Positions 34,554 through 44,128 are shown, counted from the first letter of the stretch. The stretch is DNA of 55,288 nucleotides from Chitinophagaceae bacterium (GCA_016787085.1 JAEUVJ010000067.1:1-55288), one strand, 5' to 3'. Made by a program: numbers and translations. Notes: generated by a model not told the origin, from the sequence alone.

Positions 34554-36302
34554 ATGGGGAGTTTTTTAAAGGTATTCTTTGCTTCATTACTGGCTTTGCT
34601 GGTGTTCACCATCCTGGCATTTTTCTTTTTTGTTTCCTATCTCGGCGGGTTGGCAGCTAAGGAGATGCCCAAAGTGGCCAGCCAATCCGTACTTGTACTC
34701 GACCTGGGACAGCATTTTAAAGAGCAAATGGAGGAAACGCCGTTAGGTGTGTTTGATCCGGAGGACAACAAGCCGGGTTTGTACGATGTGGTGCGTTTAC
34801 TCACGAATGCAGCAACCGATAAAAAAATAAGTGGTATTTATATTAAAGCCAACAGCAATCCCAACGGGTTTGCCGCCAGCGAGGAGATCAGGACCGTACT
34901 GTCGGAGTTCAGGAACAGCGGTAAGTTCGTGATCGCTCATGGTGATGTCATTTCGCAGCGGGCTTACAGCGTTGCCAATATTGCTGATAAAATATATGTA
35001 AGTCCGCAGGGTTTTGTGGAATGGGTAGGCTATAGTGTTGACCTGGCTTTTCTGAAAGGTACACTGGAGAAATTAGAGATAGAACCGCAGATATTCTATG
35101 CGGGCAAGTTCAAAAGCGCTACCGAACCTTTCCGGGCAGATAAGATGACGCCGGAAAACCAGTTGCAGACATCTGTATGGCTGAATGATCTTTATAGCGA
35201 TCTGCTGGTAAAGACGGCAGAGACACGTAAAATGGATACAGGCACTTTACGCCTGTTGGCACAGGAAGGTATCATTCAGACTGCAAAGAATGCCGTTGAT
35301 CATTTGCTGGTGGACAGTTTGAAGTATGATGACCAGGTAAAGGATGAGATCAAAAGCCGGCTGAAGATTGATAAGTATGATAAGATCAATTTTATTTCTA
35401 TCAATACCTATTATGCGGCAACGGGTGTAGCCTGGGCAAAAGGAGAAAAGATAGCGCTGATCTATGCTGAAGGCGATATCATTGACGGGAAAAGCGAACA
35501 GGGTACCATCGGCAGTGAAACCTACCGTAATCTGATCCGTAAGGCAAGGCTGGATAAAAGTATAAAAGCAATTGTGCTGCGTGTCAATTCAGGAGGCGGC
35601 AGCGCGATGGCCAGCGAGAATATTTTACGGGAACTGACATTGGCCAGGGAAGAGAAACCGGTGGTGGTGAGTTTTGGTGATGTGGCCGCATCGGGTGGTT
35701 ATTATATTGGTTGCGGCGCCGACAGCATTTTTGCATTACCTACCACCATTACAGGCTCTATAGGTGTATTTGGCATCATCCCGAATATGCAGTCGTTCTT
35801 CAAAAACAAGTTAGGGGTCACTTTTGATGGGGTAAAGACAGGACCTTATGCCGATGCCATGACCATCACCAGGCCGATGAATGAGAACGAAAAGAAAATG
35901 ATACAGGCGGAGATCGAGCGGATATATGCGCAGTTCAAACAAAGGGTGGCTGATGGAAGAAAGATGGATACGGCTGCAGTGGAGCAGATCGCACAGGGAC
36001 GTGTGTGGACGGGAATGAAAGCAAAGGAGAACGGTTTGATAGATCGTTTCGGTGGCCTGGAAGATGCGGTACAGAGTGCGGCCCGGATGGCAAAACTGAC
36101 AGAGTACAGGTTAGTCGAATACCCGGCTGTGGAAGATATATTTCAAAAATTGTTCGGGAAAAAAGAACCCATCAGCTATACGGACAAGATCAAAGAAGAA
36201 ATGGGTGAAGAGAATTACCAGCTCTATCTTGAACTGAAGCGGATAAAAGAAATGACCGGCTCAGTACAGGCGAGGATGCCGTTTCAGTTTTTTATTCATT
36301 AA
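34554..36302 (+). CDS. sppA: Signal peptide peptidase SppA, 67K type
   Basis: 582 residues, the long two-domain form. One N-terminal membrane helix (about 5-32) anchors it, with both crotonase-like domains in the periplasm. The catalytic lysine is expected in GKFKSATEPF (Lys187) of the first domain and the nucleophile Ser380 in VAASGGYYIG of the second; both are present. It digests signal peptides remaining in the inner membrane. The C-terminal segment is hydrophilic and helical. Confidence 0.93.
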   Translation: MGSFLKVFFASLLALLVFTILAFFFFVSYLGGLAAKEMPKVASQSVLVLDLGQHFKEQMEETPLGVFDPEDNKPGLYDVVRLLTNAATDKKISGIYIKANSNPNGFAASEEIRTVLSEFRNSGKFVIAHGDVISQRAYSVANIADKIYVSPQGFVEWVGYSVDLAFLKGTLEKLEIEPQIFYAGKFKSATEPFRADKMTPENQLQTSVWLNDLYSDLLVKTAETRKMDTGTLRLLAQEGIIQTAKNAVDHLLVDSLKYDDQVKDEIKSRLKIDKYDKINFISINTYYAATGVAWAKGEKIALIYAEGDIIDGKSEQGTIGSETYRNLIRKARLDKSIKAIVLRVNSGGGSAMASENILRELTLAREEKPVVVSFGDVAASGGYYIGCGADSIFALPTTITGSIGVFGIIPNMQSFFKNKLGVTFDGVKTGPYADAMTITRPMNENEKKMIQAEIERIYAQFKQRVADGRKMDTAAVEQIAQGRVWTGMKAKENGLIDRFGGLEDAVQSAARMAKLTEYRLVEYPAVEDIFQKLFGKKEPISYTDKIKEEMGEENYQLYLELKRIKEMTGSVQARMPFQFFIH

Positions 36303-36350
36303 GCGGAAGTCAGATGTCAGAAGTAAGAGGTCTGACGTATGACATCCGGC
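36303..36350. repeat. Word-type imperfect palindrome
   Basis: Imperfect palindrome built from GAAGTCAGATGTCAGAAG on the left and TCTGACGTATGACATC on the right, between sppA and the permease gene. It may act as a weak terminator but has no T run. Confidence 0.45.
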
Positions 36351-36372
36351 TTCGTTCTTCGGGCTTCTTCCT

Positions 36373-36380
36373 TACATTTG
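36373..36380 (+). promoter_or_regulatory. TAnnTTTG -7 box for the ABC-2 permease gene
   Basis: TACATTTG, 17 bases upstream of the ATG at 36398. Confidence 0.45.
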
Positions 36381-36397
36381 TTCACTAACCCACCTAC

Positions 36398-37510
36398 ATG
36401 TCAAAACCATACAGCCAGGCCAAAGCATTATGGGCTATTACAAAAGCCAGTTTCAAAGCGATATTCAGCCAGCCCGCGGGAGTCTTTTTCAGTTTAATGT
36501 TCCCGATCATCTTCATTATGATATTCGGTTCTTTTGGGAGGGGTGGTGGTGTCAGTTACCGTATCGCATTGGAGCCGGGTTGTGATACAAGCAATTTCTT
36601 TTTTATGGGTTTGAGAAAGAACCCGCAGATAAGGATCAATCAGTACCCGGATACAGCAGCCATGAATAAAGACCTGGAGAAAGGAAGGATAACGGCTGTG
36701 CTGGATATAGAAAAGGTGAGTGATACGGCTGGTAAAACATATTATTCAATCAAAACAAGATCCACATCTGCCAGTGGCAATACATTCCCTGCTTTCCGGC
36801 AATCGCTGGATTATGTCAAACTAAAAGTTGAAAGTAGTATCCCGGAAAATAAAGTGACTGAATATGCCCGGGTAGAGGAGCCTGTTGTTACCAATGTAAA
36901 GCAATATCGCCAGATAGATTTCATTCTGCCGGGGCAATTAGGTTTTTCAATTTTGTTTTCTACGCTGTTTGGTATCGCTTTTACCTTCTTTGGACTGAGG
37001 GAGCAATTAGTTTTAAAAAGATTTTATGCCTCACCGGTCAGCCGCATCAATATTTTGCTTGGAATAGGGACCAGCCGGCTGTTTTTTCAATTAATGAATG
37101 TGATCGTATTGATAGTGGCGGGTCATTTCTTCTTTGGGTTCACGCTGCGTCATGGTTTATTGACCGTGATGGAGATCATCCTGATGTCCGTTATTATGCT
37201 CTTCCTGTTGCTGGCCGTGGGTTTTATTTTTAGCAGTATCTCGAAATCGGATAATAACATCCCGCTGCTGATCAATCTTTTTGCATTTCCGCAGATGCTT
37301 CTTTCAGGAACTTTTTTCACCATAGAAGTATTTCCTCCGTGGTTGCAATCGGTCTGCCGTATCCTGCCACTGACACAGTATAATGATGCTGTCCGCAAAA
37401 TATCCTTCGAAGGGCTGAGTATTCTCGACTGCGGCAAAGAACTTGGCATACTGGCTATCTGGATGCTGGTGATCTATGCGATCTGTGCGAAGGTGATCAA
37501 GTGGGAGTAG
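36398..37510 (+). CDS. ABC-2 type transporter permease
   Basis: 370 residues: one N-terminal helix (VFFSLMFPIIFIMIFGSF), a periplasmic region of about 120 residues, then five more helices ending in the ABC-2 domain. The block LISSISKSDNNIPLLINL..FPQMLLSGTFF and the PLTQYNDAVRKISFEG region are typical of drug or lipid exporters of the ABC-2 family. No ATPase gene is adjacent in the window, so the partner must be encoded elsewhere. Confidence 0.85.
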   Translation: MSKPYSQAKALWAITKASFKAIFSQPAGVFFSLMFPIIFIMIFGSFGRGGGVSYRIALEPGCDTSNFFFMGLRKNPQIRINQYPDTAAMNKDLEKGRITAVLDIEKVSDTAGKTYYSIKTRSTSASGNTFPAFRQSLDYVKLKVESSIPENKVTEYARVEEPVVTNVKQYRQIDFILPGQLGFSILFSTLFGIAFTFFGLREQLVLKRFYASPVSRINILLGIGTSRLFFQLMNVIVLIVAGHFFFGFTLRHGLLTVMEIILMSVIMLFLLLAVGFIFSSISKSDNNIPLLINLFAFPQMLLSGTFFTIEVFPPWLQSVCRILPLTQYNDAVRKISFEGLSILDCGKELGILAIWMLVIYAICAKVIKWE

Positions 37511-37589
37511 TGAGTGGTGAATGGTGAGTTGTGAGTGTCTTATCCAGAAGCCGGTAACCCGCAACTGCTAACCGCTAATTGCCAACCAG
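37511..37589. repeat. Word-type repeat (GTGAGTGGTGAATGG, AACCGC)
   Basis: A run of imperfectly repeated short words, gtgagtggtgaatggtgag and then aacccgcaactgctaaccgc, fills the gap before the SRPBCC gene. Similar words (aacctgtaaccggcaactgc) occur inside the uup coding region. Confidence 0.5.
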
Positions 37590-37597
37590 TATCTTTG
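37590..37597 (+). promoter_or_regulatory. TAnnTTTG -7 box for the SRPBCC gene
   Basis: TATCTTTG, only 3 bases upstream of the ATG at 37601, implying a leaderless transcript. Confidence 0.45.
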
Positions 37598-37600
37598 CTC

Positions 37601-38119
37601 ATGCGACTGATCAAATTAGCCCTGCTGAGTTTTATCTTTTTATTCCTGCTGGTGACAATCATCTCTCTTTTTGTTCCTTCTCATGTCATCATATCCCGTG
37701 CGATCAATATTAAAGCGAACAAGGATTCGGTCCTTTCGCAAATAAAAGACCCGGCCCGGTGGAAGAACTGGCATCCCGGACTGGATACGGCTCAGCAGCT
37801 AATGGTGGAGGGCAAGGTGAATGGCGTGGTACTGGATGCAACTGATATCACCAAACCCATCATTATCATACTGGATAAAGTGAGCGAAGAAGAAGTGACG
37901 GCGATGTTCTTTCCCCGTAAAATGAAACCGGTAAAAAATACCTGGCGGGCTATCACGCATCCCGGAAGCGACTCCACCACCGTGCAATGGTCTATGGATT
38001 TTCACCTGCGCTGGTATCCATGGGAAAAATTCGGCAGCCTCATGCTGGAACGATCACACGGGACAAAAATGGAGCAGGGATTGACAAACCTGAAGAAGCT
38101 GGTCCATCGTATCAATTAA
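37601..38119 (+). CDS. SRPBCC (START-like) domain membrane-anchored protein
   Basis: About 172 residues from the ATG at 37601; the open frame begins at 37535, but that part is intergenic repeat. One N-terminal membrane helix (LALLSFIFLFLLVTIISLFV) is followed by an SRPBCC fold: SRAINIKANKDSVLSQIKDPARWKNWHPG, strands in the middle, and WSMDFHLRWYPWEKFGSL then a long C-terminal helix. Such domains bind hydrophobic ligands in a deep pocket. The ligand is unknown. Confidence 0.75.
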   Translation: MRLIKLALLSFIFLFLLVTIISLFVPSHVIISRAINIKANKDSVLSQIKDPARWKNWHPGLDTAQQLMVEGKVNGVVLDATDITKPIIIILDKVSEEEVTAMFFPRKMKPVKNTWRAITHPGSDSTTVQWSMDFHLRWYPWEKFGSLMLERSHGTKMEQGLTNLKKLVHRIN

Positions 38120-38344
38120 TGTTCTTTTTTGTTTTGATACAATCTTTCCGATAATCCGGTATAGAAGCCTTGGTTATAACTTTTGCAGGTTTTTGCCGGT
38201 TATCGGGTTGACAATAGCTTTTTTTTGCAGGTTTGAGCCAGAATTTTCCGGAATTTTATTCAAGTAAAGCAGCAAAATTCTAAATTGGCCTGACTTTCAG
38301 GTTAAGGGAATAAAATACTATATCTAAAACAAAACAACTGCAGT

Positions 38345-41300
38345 ATGAGAAATCAACTACTCAGGCTCAGGCAAAGAGTATGGCGTCATGCTTTTTTTGT
38401 CCTGGCGCTTCAGGTCATGGCTGTGCAGGCCATGACACAGGTCCAGATCAGCGGTAAGGTCACAGACTCCGATGGAAAAGGGGTGGCGGCTATTTCGGTC
38501 CAGGTAAAGAGTACAAATTTCGGGGCCATGACGGATATATCCGGCTCTTATATCATAAGGGCTGCATTAAAAGCAGGCTCCTATACCATGGAGTTTTCGG
38601 GTATTGGTTTTAAAACAAGTTCCGCTTCATTTACAGTAGGCGCTGATGGCAATGTGACGGTGAATGCAACGATCGCCGAAGATGTGCTGGGTCTTGATGA
38701 AGTAGTGGTGACCGGTACAGGAGTAGCCACGAAGAAAAGACAACTGGGTAATTCAATAGCTACGGTATCAGGCAGGGATCTTACAAAAGGCGGAGCCACC
38801 TCAGTGGATATGGCTTTACAGGGAAAAATTGCCGGCGCCCAGGTAAACCAGAACAGCGGTAACCCTGCTGGTGGTATATCAGTAAGGCTGAGGGGGCCAA
38901 GTACTATATCCGGTTCTTCCGATCCGCTGTATATAATAGATGGTGTGATCGTCAATAATGATTCCAGGCAATTAATTGATCTTGGCGGCTATGCTCAGAA
39001 CAGGCTGGTGGACCTGAACCCAAATGATATAGAGAGAATAGAAGTGATCAAAGGAGCTGCTGCTGCTGCTATTTATGGTTCAAGGGCCAATAACGGGGTG
39101 GTTCAGATATTCACTAAAAAAGGAAAGGAGGGAAAACCCCAGATCAGTTTCTCCACACAGCTCAGGTCTTCTTCTTTGAGAAAGAAGATGGAGTATAACC
39201 AGGTTCCTTTCCGTTTTACTAACCTGGCCAATAACGCTGATAAGACCACGGCGCCTGTTCAGCGGTACGACTACCAGGACCTGATATTCGGTAATGCCTT
39301 CGGTACGGAGAACAGCGTATCCCTTTCAGGTGGTTCAGCCGGTACTAAATATTATGTATCGCTGAATAATTTATACAACCAGGGTATTGTCAACGCCACC
39401 GATTTTAACAGGAACGGTATCCGCCTTAACCTGCAACAGAAGATTTCGAACCTGGCCACGTTGAATGTAAATGCTGCATATAGTTATAGTACCAGCCGTG
39501 AGATACCTAACGGAGGTATTAATGAAGCATACGGGGCATTGACGGGATTTATATTTGCCAACAATTTTGTGAACCCGGCGAAAGATCCTGTAACAGGTAT
39601 CTATCCGGCAGTGGGGGGCAATAACCTGAGAAGGACCAATCCACTGGAAGCTATTGACCGTTTCAATTTCCGGCAATCCACCGGCCGTTTGGTAGCCAGT
39701 GCACAATTAGTTTTGAAACCGTTAGCCGGACTGAATATCGAATATACTTCCGGGGTGGACAATTATACCCAGACAGCTACGGGGTATATTCCGCCTAAGA
39801 ATACCACACCTTCTTACGACGGAGGTTTTGCACGCCGGGCGGATGCCACCGTTTTACAACTGAACAATGATATCAACATCAATTATCAAAAGAATATTAA
39901 CCCGGATATTCAGTCAACGACTTCTGTGGGAGGAACTTTGCAATATATACGGACCAATACATTTGGCGCAACAGCGCAACAATTAGGCGCTTTTGGTTCT
40001 ACTATCAACAACGGTACGATCAGCGCCGGGGAGTTCAGGAGCGAACTGACCATACTTGGCGTATTCCTCCAGCAGACATTTGGCTTATATAACCGCTACT
40101 TCATTACCGGCGCTATCCGGGCAGACGCATCTTCCGTGTATGGCGAAGATGAAAGGACGCAGATCTATAAAAAGATCAGCGGTTCCTATCTTATTTCCAA
40201 CGAAAAATTCTGGGGAGATAAACTGAGAAATGTGATCAGCAGTTTGAAACTGAGAGCAGCTTATGGAGAAAGCGGTAACCTGACAGCGATCGGTGCATTC
40301 GACAGGCAGACCAACTACGCCCCTGTTATTTACAGCGGGCAGGCTGGTTATACAGCGCCTGCATTATTGGGCAATTTTACTGTCAAGCCCGAACGGCAGA
40401 ATGAAGTTGAAGTCGGCTTTGATATGAGTTTGCTGAATGACCGCATCAGTATTGAGTTCAGCTATTTCACCAAAGATGTAAAGGATCTGATATTGAACCG
40501 GACCCTGGCGCCTACTACCGGTTTTAATAACCGGCTGGTGAATATTGGTACTATGAAAAACGATGGGTTTGAGTTTTTGATCAGGGGAGTGCCTGTTAAT
40601 AAAAAAGATCTCAGGTGGGTATCCAGTTTGTCTTATCTCACTAACAAGAATGTGGTAAATGGCGTGGAAGGAAACGGCGTACTTCCCTTTGCAGGCGGAT
40701 TCAGCCAGGTGGCAGCCGTTAATGGCGGACCACTCGGCGCTTATTACAGTACTTTCTTTGCCCGTAATTCTGACGGATCATTATTGCTGGATGTAAATGG
40801 TTTACCACAAAGAGAAAGAGGTGTTCAATTAGCAAACGGACAATATACTATACAACGGACTACCGGTGGTCAGCCATCGGGTAATATTTTAAGCAAGATC
40901 ATCGGCAACCCGTTGCCTAAACATGTTATTTCCTTTATCAATGAGGTGGACTATAAAAAATTCACCTTCCGGATGCAGTGGGATGCGATGCAGGACTTTG
41001 ATGTCTTCAACTTTACAAAAAGGGTGGGCGACAGGGACCTGTATGGCGGCCTGAAGGGATACGAAGATGAATTGAACGGGGTGGTGCCGAAAGGAACCAG
41101 TACAACGCTGTTTTCCATTTTTGAGAACTGGATAGAAGATGGTTCGTTTGTAAAACTCAGGGAAGTTTCTGTTTCATACCAGCTTAACCCTGCATTTCTC
41201 AAAAGGAATTCACTCAGGCTGACATTGAGCGGCAGAAACCTGTTGTCAATAGATAATTACAGCGGATGGGACCCGGAAACCAATGCAGCCGGACAGGATA

Positions 41301-41377
41301 ATGCTGTACGCGGATTTGACTTTGTGGAAGTGCCGCTGCCGAGAACCTTTATGTTTGGCATCAACCTCAATTTTTAA
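38345..41377 (+). CDS. SusC/RagA family TonB-linked outer membrane protein
   Basis: 1010 residues. Signal peptide to about 31, then a carboxypeptidase-regulatory-like domain (VQISGKVTDSDGKGVAAIS, about 33-110), the short TonB-contact segment LDEVVVTGTG, and a plug (about 125-235, with GSSDPLYIIDGVIVNN and RIEVIKGAAAAAIYGSRANNGV). A 22-strand-type barrel follows to the C-terminal MFGINLNF. It imports glycans or peptides with its SusD partner, driven by TonB. The pair is followed only by a terminator; no degradative enzymes adjoin it. Confidence 0.95.
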   Translation: MRNQLLRLRQRVWRHAFFVLALQVMAVQAMTQVQISGKVTDSDGKGVAAISVQVKSTNFGAMTDISGSYIIRAALKAGSYTMEFSGIGFKTSSASFTVGADGNVTVNATIAEDVLGLDEVVVTGTGVATKKRQLGNSIATVSGRDLTKGGATSVDMALQGKIAGAQVNQNSGNPAGGISVRLRGPSTISGSSDPLYIIDGVIVNNDSRQLIDLGGYAQNRLVDLNPNDIERIEVIKGAAAAAIYGSRANNGVVQIFTKKGKEGKPQISFSTQLRSSSLRKKMEYNQVPFRFTNLANNADKTTAPVQRYDYQDLIFGNAFGTENSVSLSGGSAGTKYYVSLNNLYNQGIVNATDFNRNGIRLNLQQKISNLATLNVNAAYSYSTSREIPNGGINEAYGALTGFIFANNFVNPAKDPVTGIYPAVGGNNLRRTNPLEAIDRFNFRQSTGRLVASAQLVLKPLAGLNIEYTSGVDNYTQTATGYIPPKNTTPSYDGGFARRADATVLQLNNDININYQKNINPDIQSTTSVGGTLQYIRTNTFGATAQQLGAFGSTINNGTISAGEFRSELTILGVFLQQTFGLYNRYFITGAIRADASSVYGEDERTQIYKKISGSYLISNEKFWGDKLRNVISSLKLRAAYGESGNLTAIGAFDRQTNYAPVIYSGQAGYTAPALLGNFTVKPERQNEVEVGFDMSLLNDRISIEFSYFTKDVKDLILNRTLAPTTGFNNRLVNIGTMKNDGFEFLIRGVPVNKKDLRWVSSLSYLTNKNVVNGVEGNGVLPFAGGFSQVAAVNGGPLGAYYSTFFARNSDGSLLLDVNGLPQRERGVQLANGQYTIQRTTGGQPSGNILSKIIGNPLPKHVISFINEVDYKKFTFRMQWDAMQDFDVFNFTKRVGDRDLYGGLKGYEDELNGVVPKGTSTTLFSIFENWIEDGSFVKLREVSVSYQLNPAFLKRNSLRLTLSGRNLLSIDNYSGWDPETNAAGQDNAVRGFDFVEVPLPRTFMFGINLNF

Positions 41378-41395
41378 TTCAATCAAATCCAGGAT

Positions 41396-42724
41396 ATGAA
41401 AAAGATATTCATTTATAGCCTTGTTGCAACAGCCGTTCTGCTGAACTGGCAATGCAAAACAGAGTACCTTAATCCGAATGCACCAACAGAAGAAGTGATT
41501 GTCTCTACCCGGGAAGGATTAATAACCCTGAGTATCGGGATGAAGCAGTTTTACGCCACATCGGCTCTTGAAGCATTGACAGTAACACCCGGCACCACCA
41601 GCCGGGAAACGAAAGGGATCACCACTTTTACCAACATTATAGAAATTGAAGCCGGCGGATCTTCATTGCCTACTTTTAACGGCAATGTCCTCTCCGTATG
41701 GAGCAGGATGTTTCGGGTGATGGGAATGGCTGAGCAAGTCATTGCCAATGCACCAACGGTGCTGGCATCTGATGACGCCATGCGAAGCGGTATCACGGCG
41801 CATGCCCATTTGTTTAAGGCAATGGCATTAGGCGGATTGGCTACTGCGTTTGAACAGTTCCCGGCACAGACAGACAGGAACGGGCAAGCTTCCTTTGTCA
41901 CACGCCAGGTGGCGATAGAACAAGCGATCACTTTGTTAGAACAGGCAGATGCCTTGCTGACTGCCACTGCACCTTCTACTGAATTCAATACAAGGGTAGC
42001 AGGTGCCAGCTTCAACCTGCGCAACGTGATCAATGCGTACAGGGCAAGGTATAATATGATGGCGGGACGGTATGCCGCCGCTATTGCTGCGTCTGATCTG
42101 GTACCTGCTAATTCTGCTTCACAGTTTGTATATGATGGCGCACAGGCTATCAATCCCGTGTTTACCCAGTTGCGTGTTTCGAACAATTATGCACCGAGGG
42201 ATAATTTCGGATTACCGGCAGGTATGTTTGACCCCGCTGACGGACGACTGGCATTTTACCTGCAAGGAGCCGTAGTGGTAGTAGGAGGAGAAAACCTGAG
42301 AACGATAAGGGGATTTGCACAGGCAAATAATTCACCCATTCCTTTATACCTGCCAGATGAAATGAGATTGATCAAGGCTGAAGCTATTGTGCGGTCCAAC
42401 GGAACTTTGGCCAATGCCGTTACAGAGATCAATGCCGTTCGCCAGCAAAATACGGGAGATGTTTTTGGCGTACATGCTAATCTGCCTGCTTATGCCGGTG
42501 CAGTTACCACTGCCGATCTGTTAGTAGAAATATACCGCCAGCGCTCTGCAGAATTATTTTTAAGCGGTGTAAGATTAGAAGACAGCAGAAGATTTGGAAG
42601 AACAGCGCCGCCCACGAATGTAAACCCGGTGCCTGTAACTTTTGAAAGGAACAGGAATTTTTATCCCTACCCTGACCAGGAGCGGCTCACTAACCCAAAT
42701 ACACCGGCTGACCCGACCATTTAA
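41396..42724 (+). CDS. SusD/RagB family substrate-binding lipoprotein
   Basis: 442 residues, 18 bases after the SusC stop. The lipobox ends in LNWQC (Cys20). The body is all-helical with TPR-like pairs (FKAMALGGLATAFEQFP, AIEQAITLLEQADALL, VINAYRARYNMMAGRYAAAIAA), then the C-terminal SusD region (LYLPDEMRLIKAEAIVRSNG, IYRQRSAELFLSGVRLEDSRRFG). It caps the SusC barrel and binds the substrate on the cell surface. Confidence 0.93.
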   Translation: MKKIFIYSLVATAVLLNWQCKTEYLNPNAPTEEVIVSTREGLITLSIGMKQFYATSALEALTVTPGTTSRETKGITTFTNIIEIEAGGSSLPTFNGNVLSVWSRMFRVMGMAEQVIANAPTVLASDDAMRSGITAHAHLFKAMALGGLATAFEQFPAQTDRNGQASFVTRQVAIEQAITLLEQADALLTATAPSTEFNTRVAGASFNLRNVINAYRARYNMMAGRYAAAIAASDLVPANSASQFVYDGAQAINPVFTQLRVSNNYAPRDNFGLPAGMFDPADGRLAFYLQGAVVVVGGENLRTIRGFAQANNSPIPLYLPDEMRLIKAEAIVRSNGTLANAVTEINAVRQQNTGDVFGVHANLPAYAGAVTTADLLVEIYRQRSAELFLSGVRLEDSRRFGRTAPPTNVNPVPVTFERNRNFYPYPDQERLTNPNTPADPTI

Positions 42725-42752
42725 TTTTTTTCATATATAGCAGTGTTTGACC

Positions 42753-42789
42753 AAAGGGGCTACCTTGCAGTTGTAGCCCCTTTATTTTA
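42753..42789 (+). terminator. Rho-independent terminator after susD
   Basis: AAAGGGGCTAC (42753-42763) pairs with GTAGCCCCTTT (42773-42783) over 11 bp, followed by ATTTT. Confidence 0.85.
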
Positions 42790-42798
42790 AAGCATCAA

Positions 42799-43470
42799 AT
42801 GAATAAGGAACAGGATATCATACAATCATGGCAAGCCAATGCCGGCAACTGGATACAGATCATTGAAGATGGCGGTATCCCGTCGCGGAAACTGGCTACG
42901 AATAAAGCGATCATTGAAGCGGTATGTGCAGATAAGCCTGCCTCTGTATTTGATATCGGCTGTGGCGAAGGCTGGTTGGCCAAAGAATTAGCAGAACGGG
43001 GAATAGCTGTCACAGGCGCTGACATCATCCCTGCACTCATCGAAAGTGCGAAAGAAAAAATAAAGGGCAACTTTGTTGTTGCTTCCTATGAAGATATTGC
43101 GGAACAGAGATCATCTATCACAGATACATTCGATGTCATCGTGATCAATTTTGCATTGATCGGTAAAGAGTCCACCGAGCAACTGCTGGCTTCGCTGCCT
43201 GGCTACCTTTCTCCGGGAGGCAAATTATTTATTCAGACACTTCATCCGCATAGTCGCAAGCAAATGGACGATTATACAAGCGGCTGGAAACCCGGAAGCT
43301 GGGATGGTCTTGGCGACCAGTTTATCCAGTCGTATCAATGGTATTTCCGCACCCTGGAAGACTGGTTGGAATTATTGAACCGGGTGGGTTTCAGCCGGAT
43401 CAGTTTTACAGAGCCCGTCCATCCGCAGACCCGCCAGCCTTTATCTGTCATTTTCCGTTGCCGGGTATGA
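42799..43470 (+). CDS. SAM-dependent class I methyltransferase
   Basis: 223 residues with a Rossmann-type methyltransferase core: motif I VFDIGCGEGWLAKELAERG at about 53-71, motif II TGADIIPALIESAKEK, motif IV FDVIVINFALIGKE, and SPGGKLFIQTLHPHS. The N-terminal QDIIQSWQANAGNWIQIIEDG is a substrate-side helix. The methyl acceptor cannot be told. It follows the susD terminator and is probably its own unit. Confidence 0.85.
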   Translation: MNKEQDIIQSWQANAGNWIQIIEDGGIPSRKLATNKAIIEAVCADKPASVFDIGCGEGWLAKELAERGIAVTGADIIPALIESAKEKIKGNFVVASYEDIAEQRSSITDTFDVIVINFALIGKESTEQLLASLPGYLSPGGKLFIQTLHPHSRKQMDDYTSGWKPGSWDGLGDQFIQSYQWYFRTLEDWLELLNRVGFSRISFTEPVHPQTRQPLSVIFRCRV

Positions 43471-43543
43471 CCGCACATCAAATTCAGCATGGGCTTTTGC
43501 CGGTTTTCGGTACATTCATTGTTCTAAAACAAAAAATCATTTT

Positions 43544-44056
43544 ATGAAATCACTATTTCTGACATTGGTTGCTGCATCCATGGTAGTGGTGGCCTGCGGA
43601 CAGCCGGACAAATCAAAAAGACCAAGCCCGCCTGCCGTAGCTAAGGAAACTTTATCAGGCGGCGCTACTGTTTCGATTGATTACAGCCAGCCTTCCGTAA
43701 AGGGGAGAACAATAGGTACAGATCTCGAACCTAAAGAGGGCAAGGTTTGGCGTACCGGTGCTAACGAGGCTACCGTATTTGAAGTAAGTAAAGATGTAAA
43801 AGTAGAAGGCAAAGCCTTGCCGGCAGGCAAATATGGCTTGTATAGTATCAAGAATGGCGATGACTGGACGATCATCTTCAATAAAACATGGAACCAATGG
43901 GGTACACGATATACCGAAGCCGATGATGCATTACGGGTGAACGTAAAAGGAGGCAAATCAAAAGAGTTTGCAGAAAAACTGTCTTTCGCTATCGGCAAAT
44001 CCGGGGTCGTAACTTTACTCTGGGGCGACCTGAAAGTGGATTTCAAAGTCGAATAA
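43544..44056 (+). CDS. DUF2911 lipoprotein
   Basis: 170 residues. Lipobox VVVACG (Cys18), then the DUF2911 domain: VSIDYSQPSVKGRTIGTDLEPKEGKVWRTGANEATVFEVSKDV, ALPAGKYGLYSI, WTIIFNKTWNQWGT, and a C-terminal strand pair. The family is common in Bacteroidota; its role is unknown. A strong terminator follows. Confidence 0.88.
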   Translation: MKSLFLTLVAASMVVVACGQPDKSKRPSPPAVAKETLSGGATVSIDYSQPSVKGRTIGTDLEPKEGKVWRTGANEATVFEVSKDVKVEGKALPAGKYGLYSIKNGDDWTIIFNKTWNQWGTRYTEADDALRVNVKGGKSKEFAEKLSFAIGKSGVVTLLWGDLKVDFKVE

Positions 44057-44075
44057 AATAATTGACCATAGGAAG

Positions 44076-44110
44076 AATGTCCTGCCCCATTTCCGGCAGG
44101 ACATTTTTAT
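44076..44110 (+). terminator. Rho-independent terminator
   Basis: AATGTCCTGCC (44076-44086) pairs with GGCAGGACATT (44095-44105) over 11 bp, followed by T residues. Confidence 0.85.
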
Positions 44111-44120
44111 TTGAAGCTGT

Positions 44121-44128
44121 TAATTTTG
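44121..44128 (+). promoter_or_regulatory. TAnnTTTG -7 box for the ECF sigma operon
   Basis: TAATTTTG, 47 bases upstream of the ATG at 44176 and just after the preceding terminator. Confidence 0.4.

Noticed and set aside
41551..42186. Leftward open frame of 211 codons inside susD
   Set aside because: It is a shadow of the SusD frame; the sense product has clear family features.
38345..42724. Complete polysaccharide utilisation locus
   Set aside because: Only SusC and SusD are present; no glycoside hydrolase, sulfatase or dedicated regulator adjoins them, and the GH97 gene is 24 kb away.
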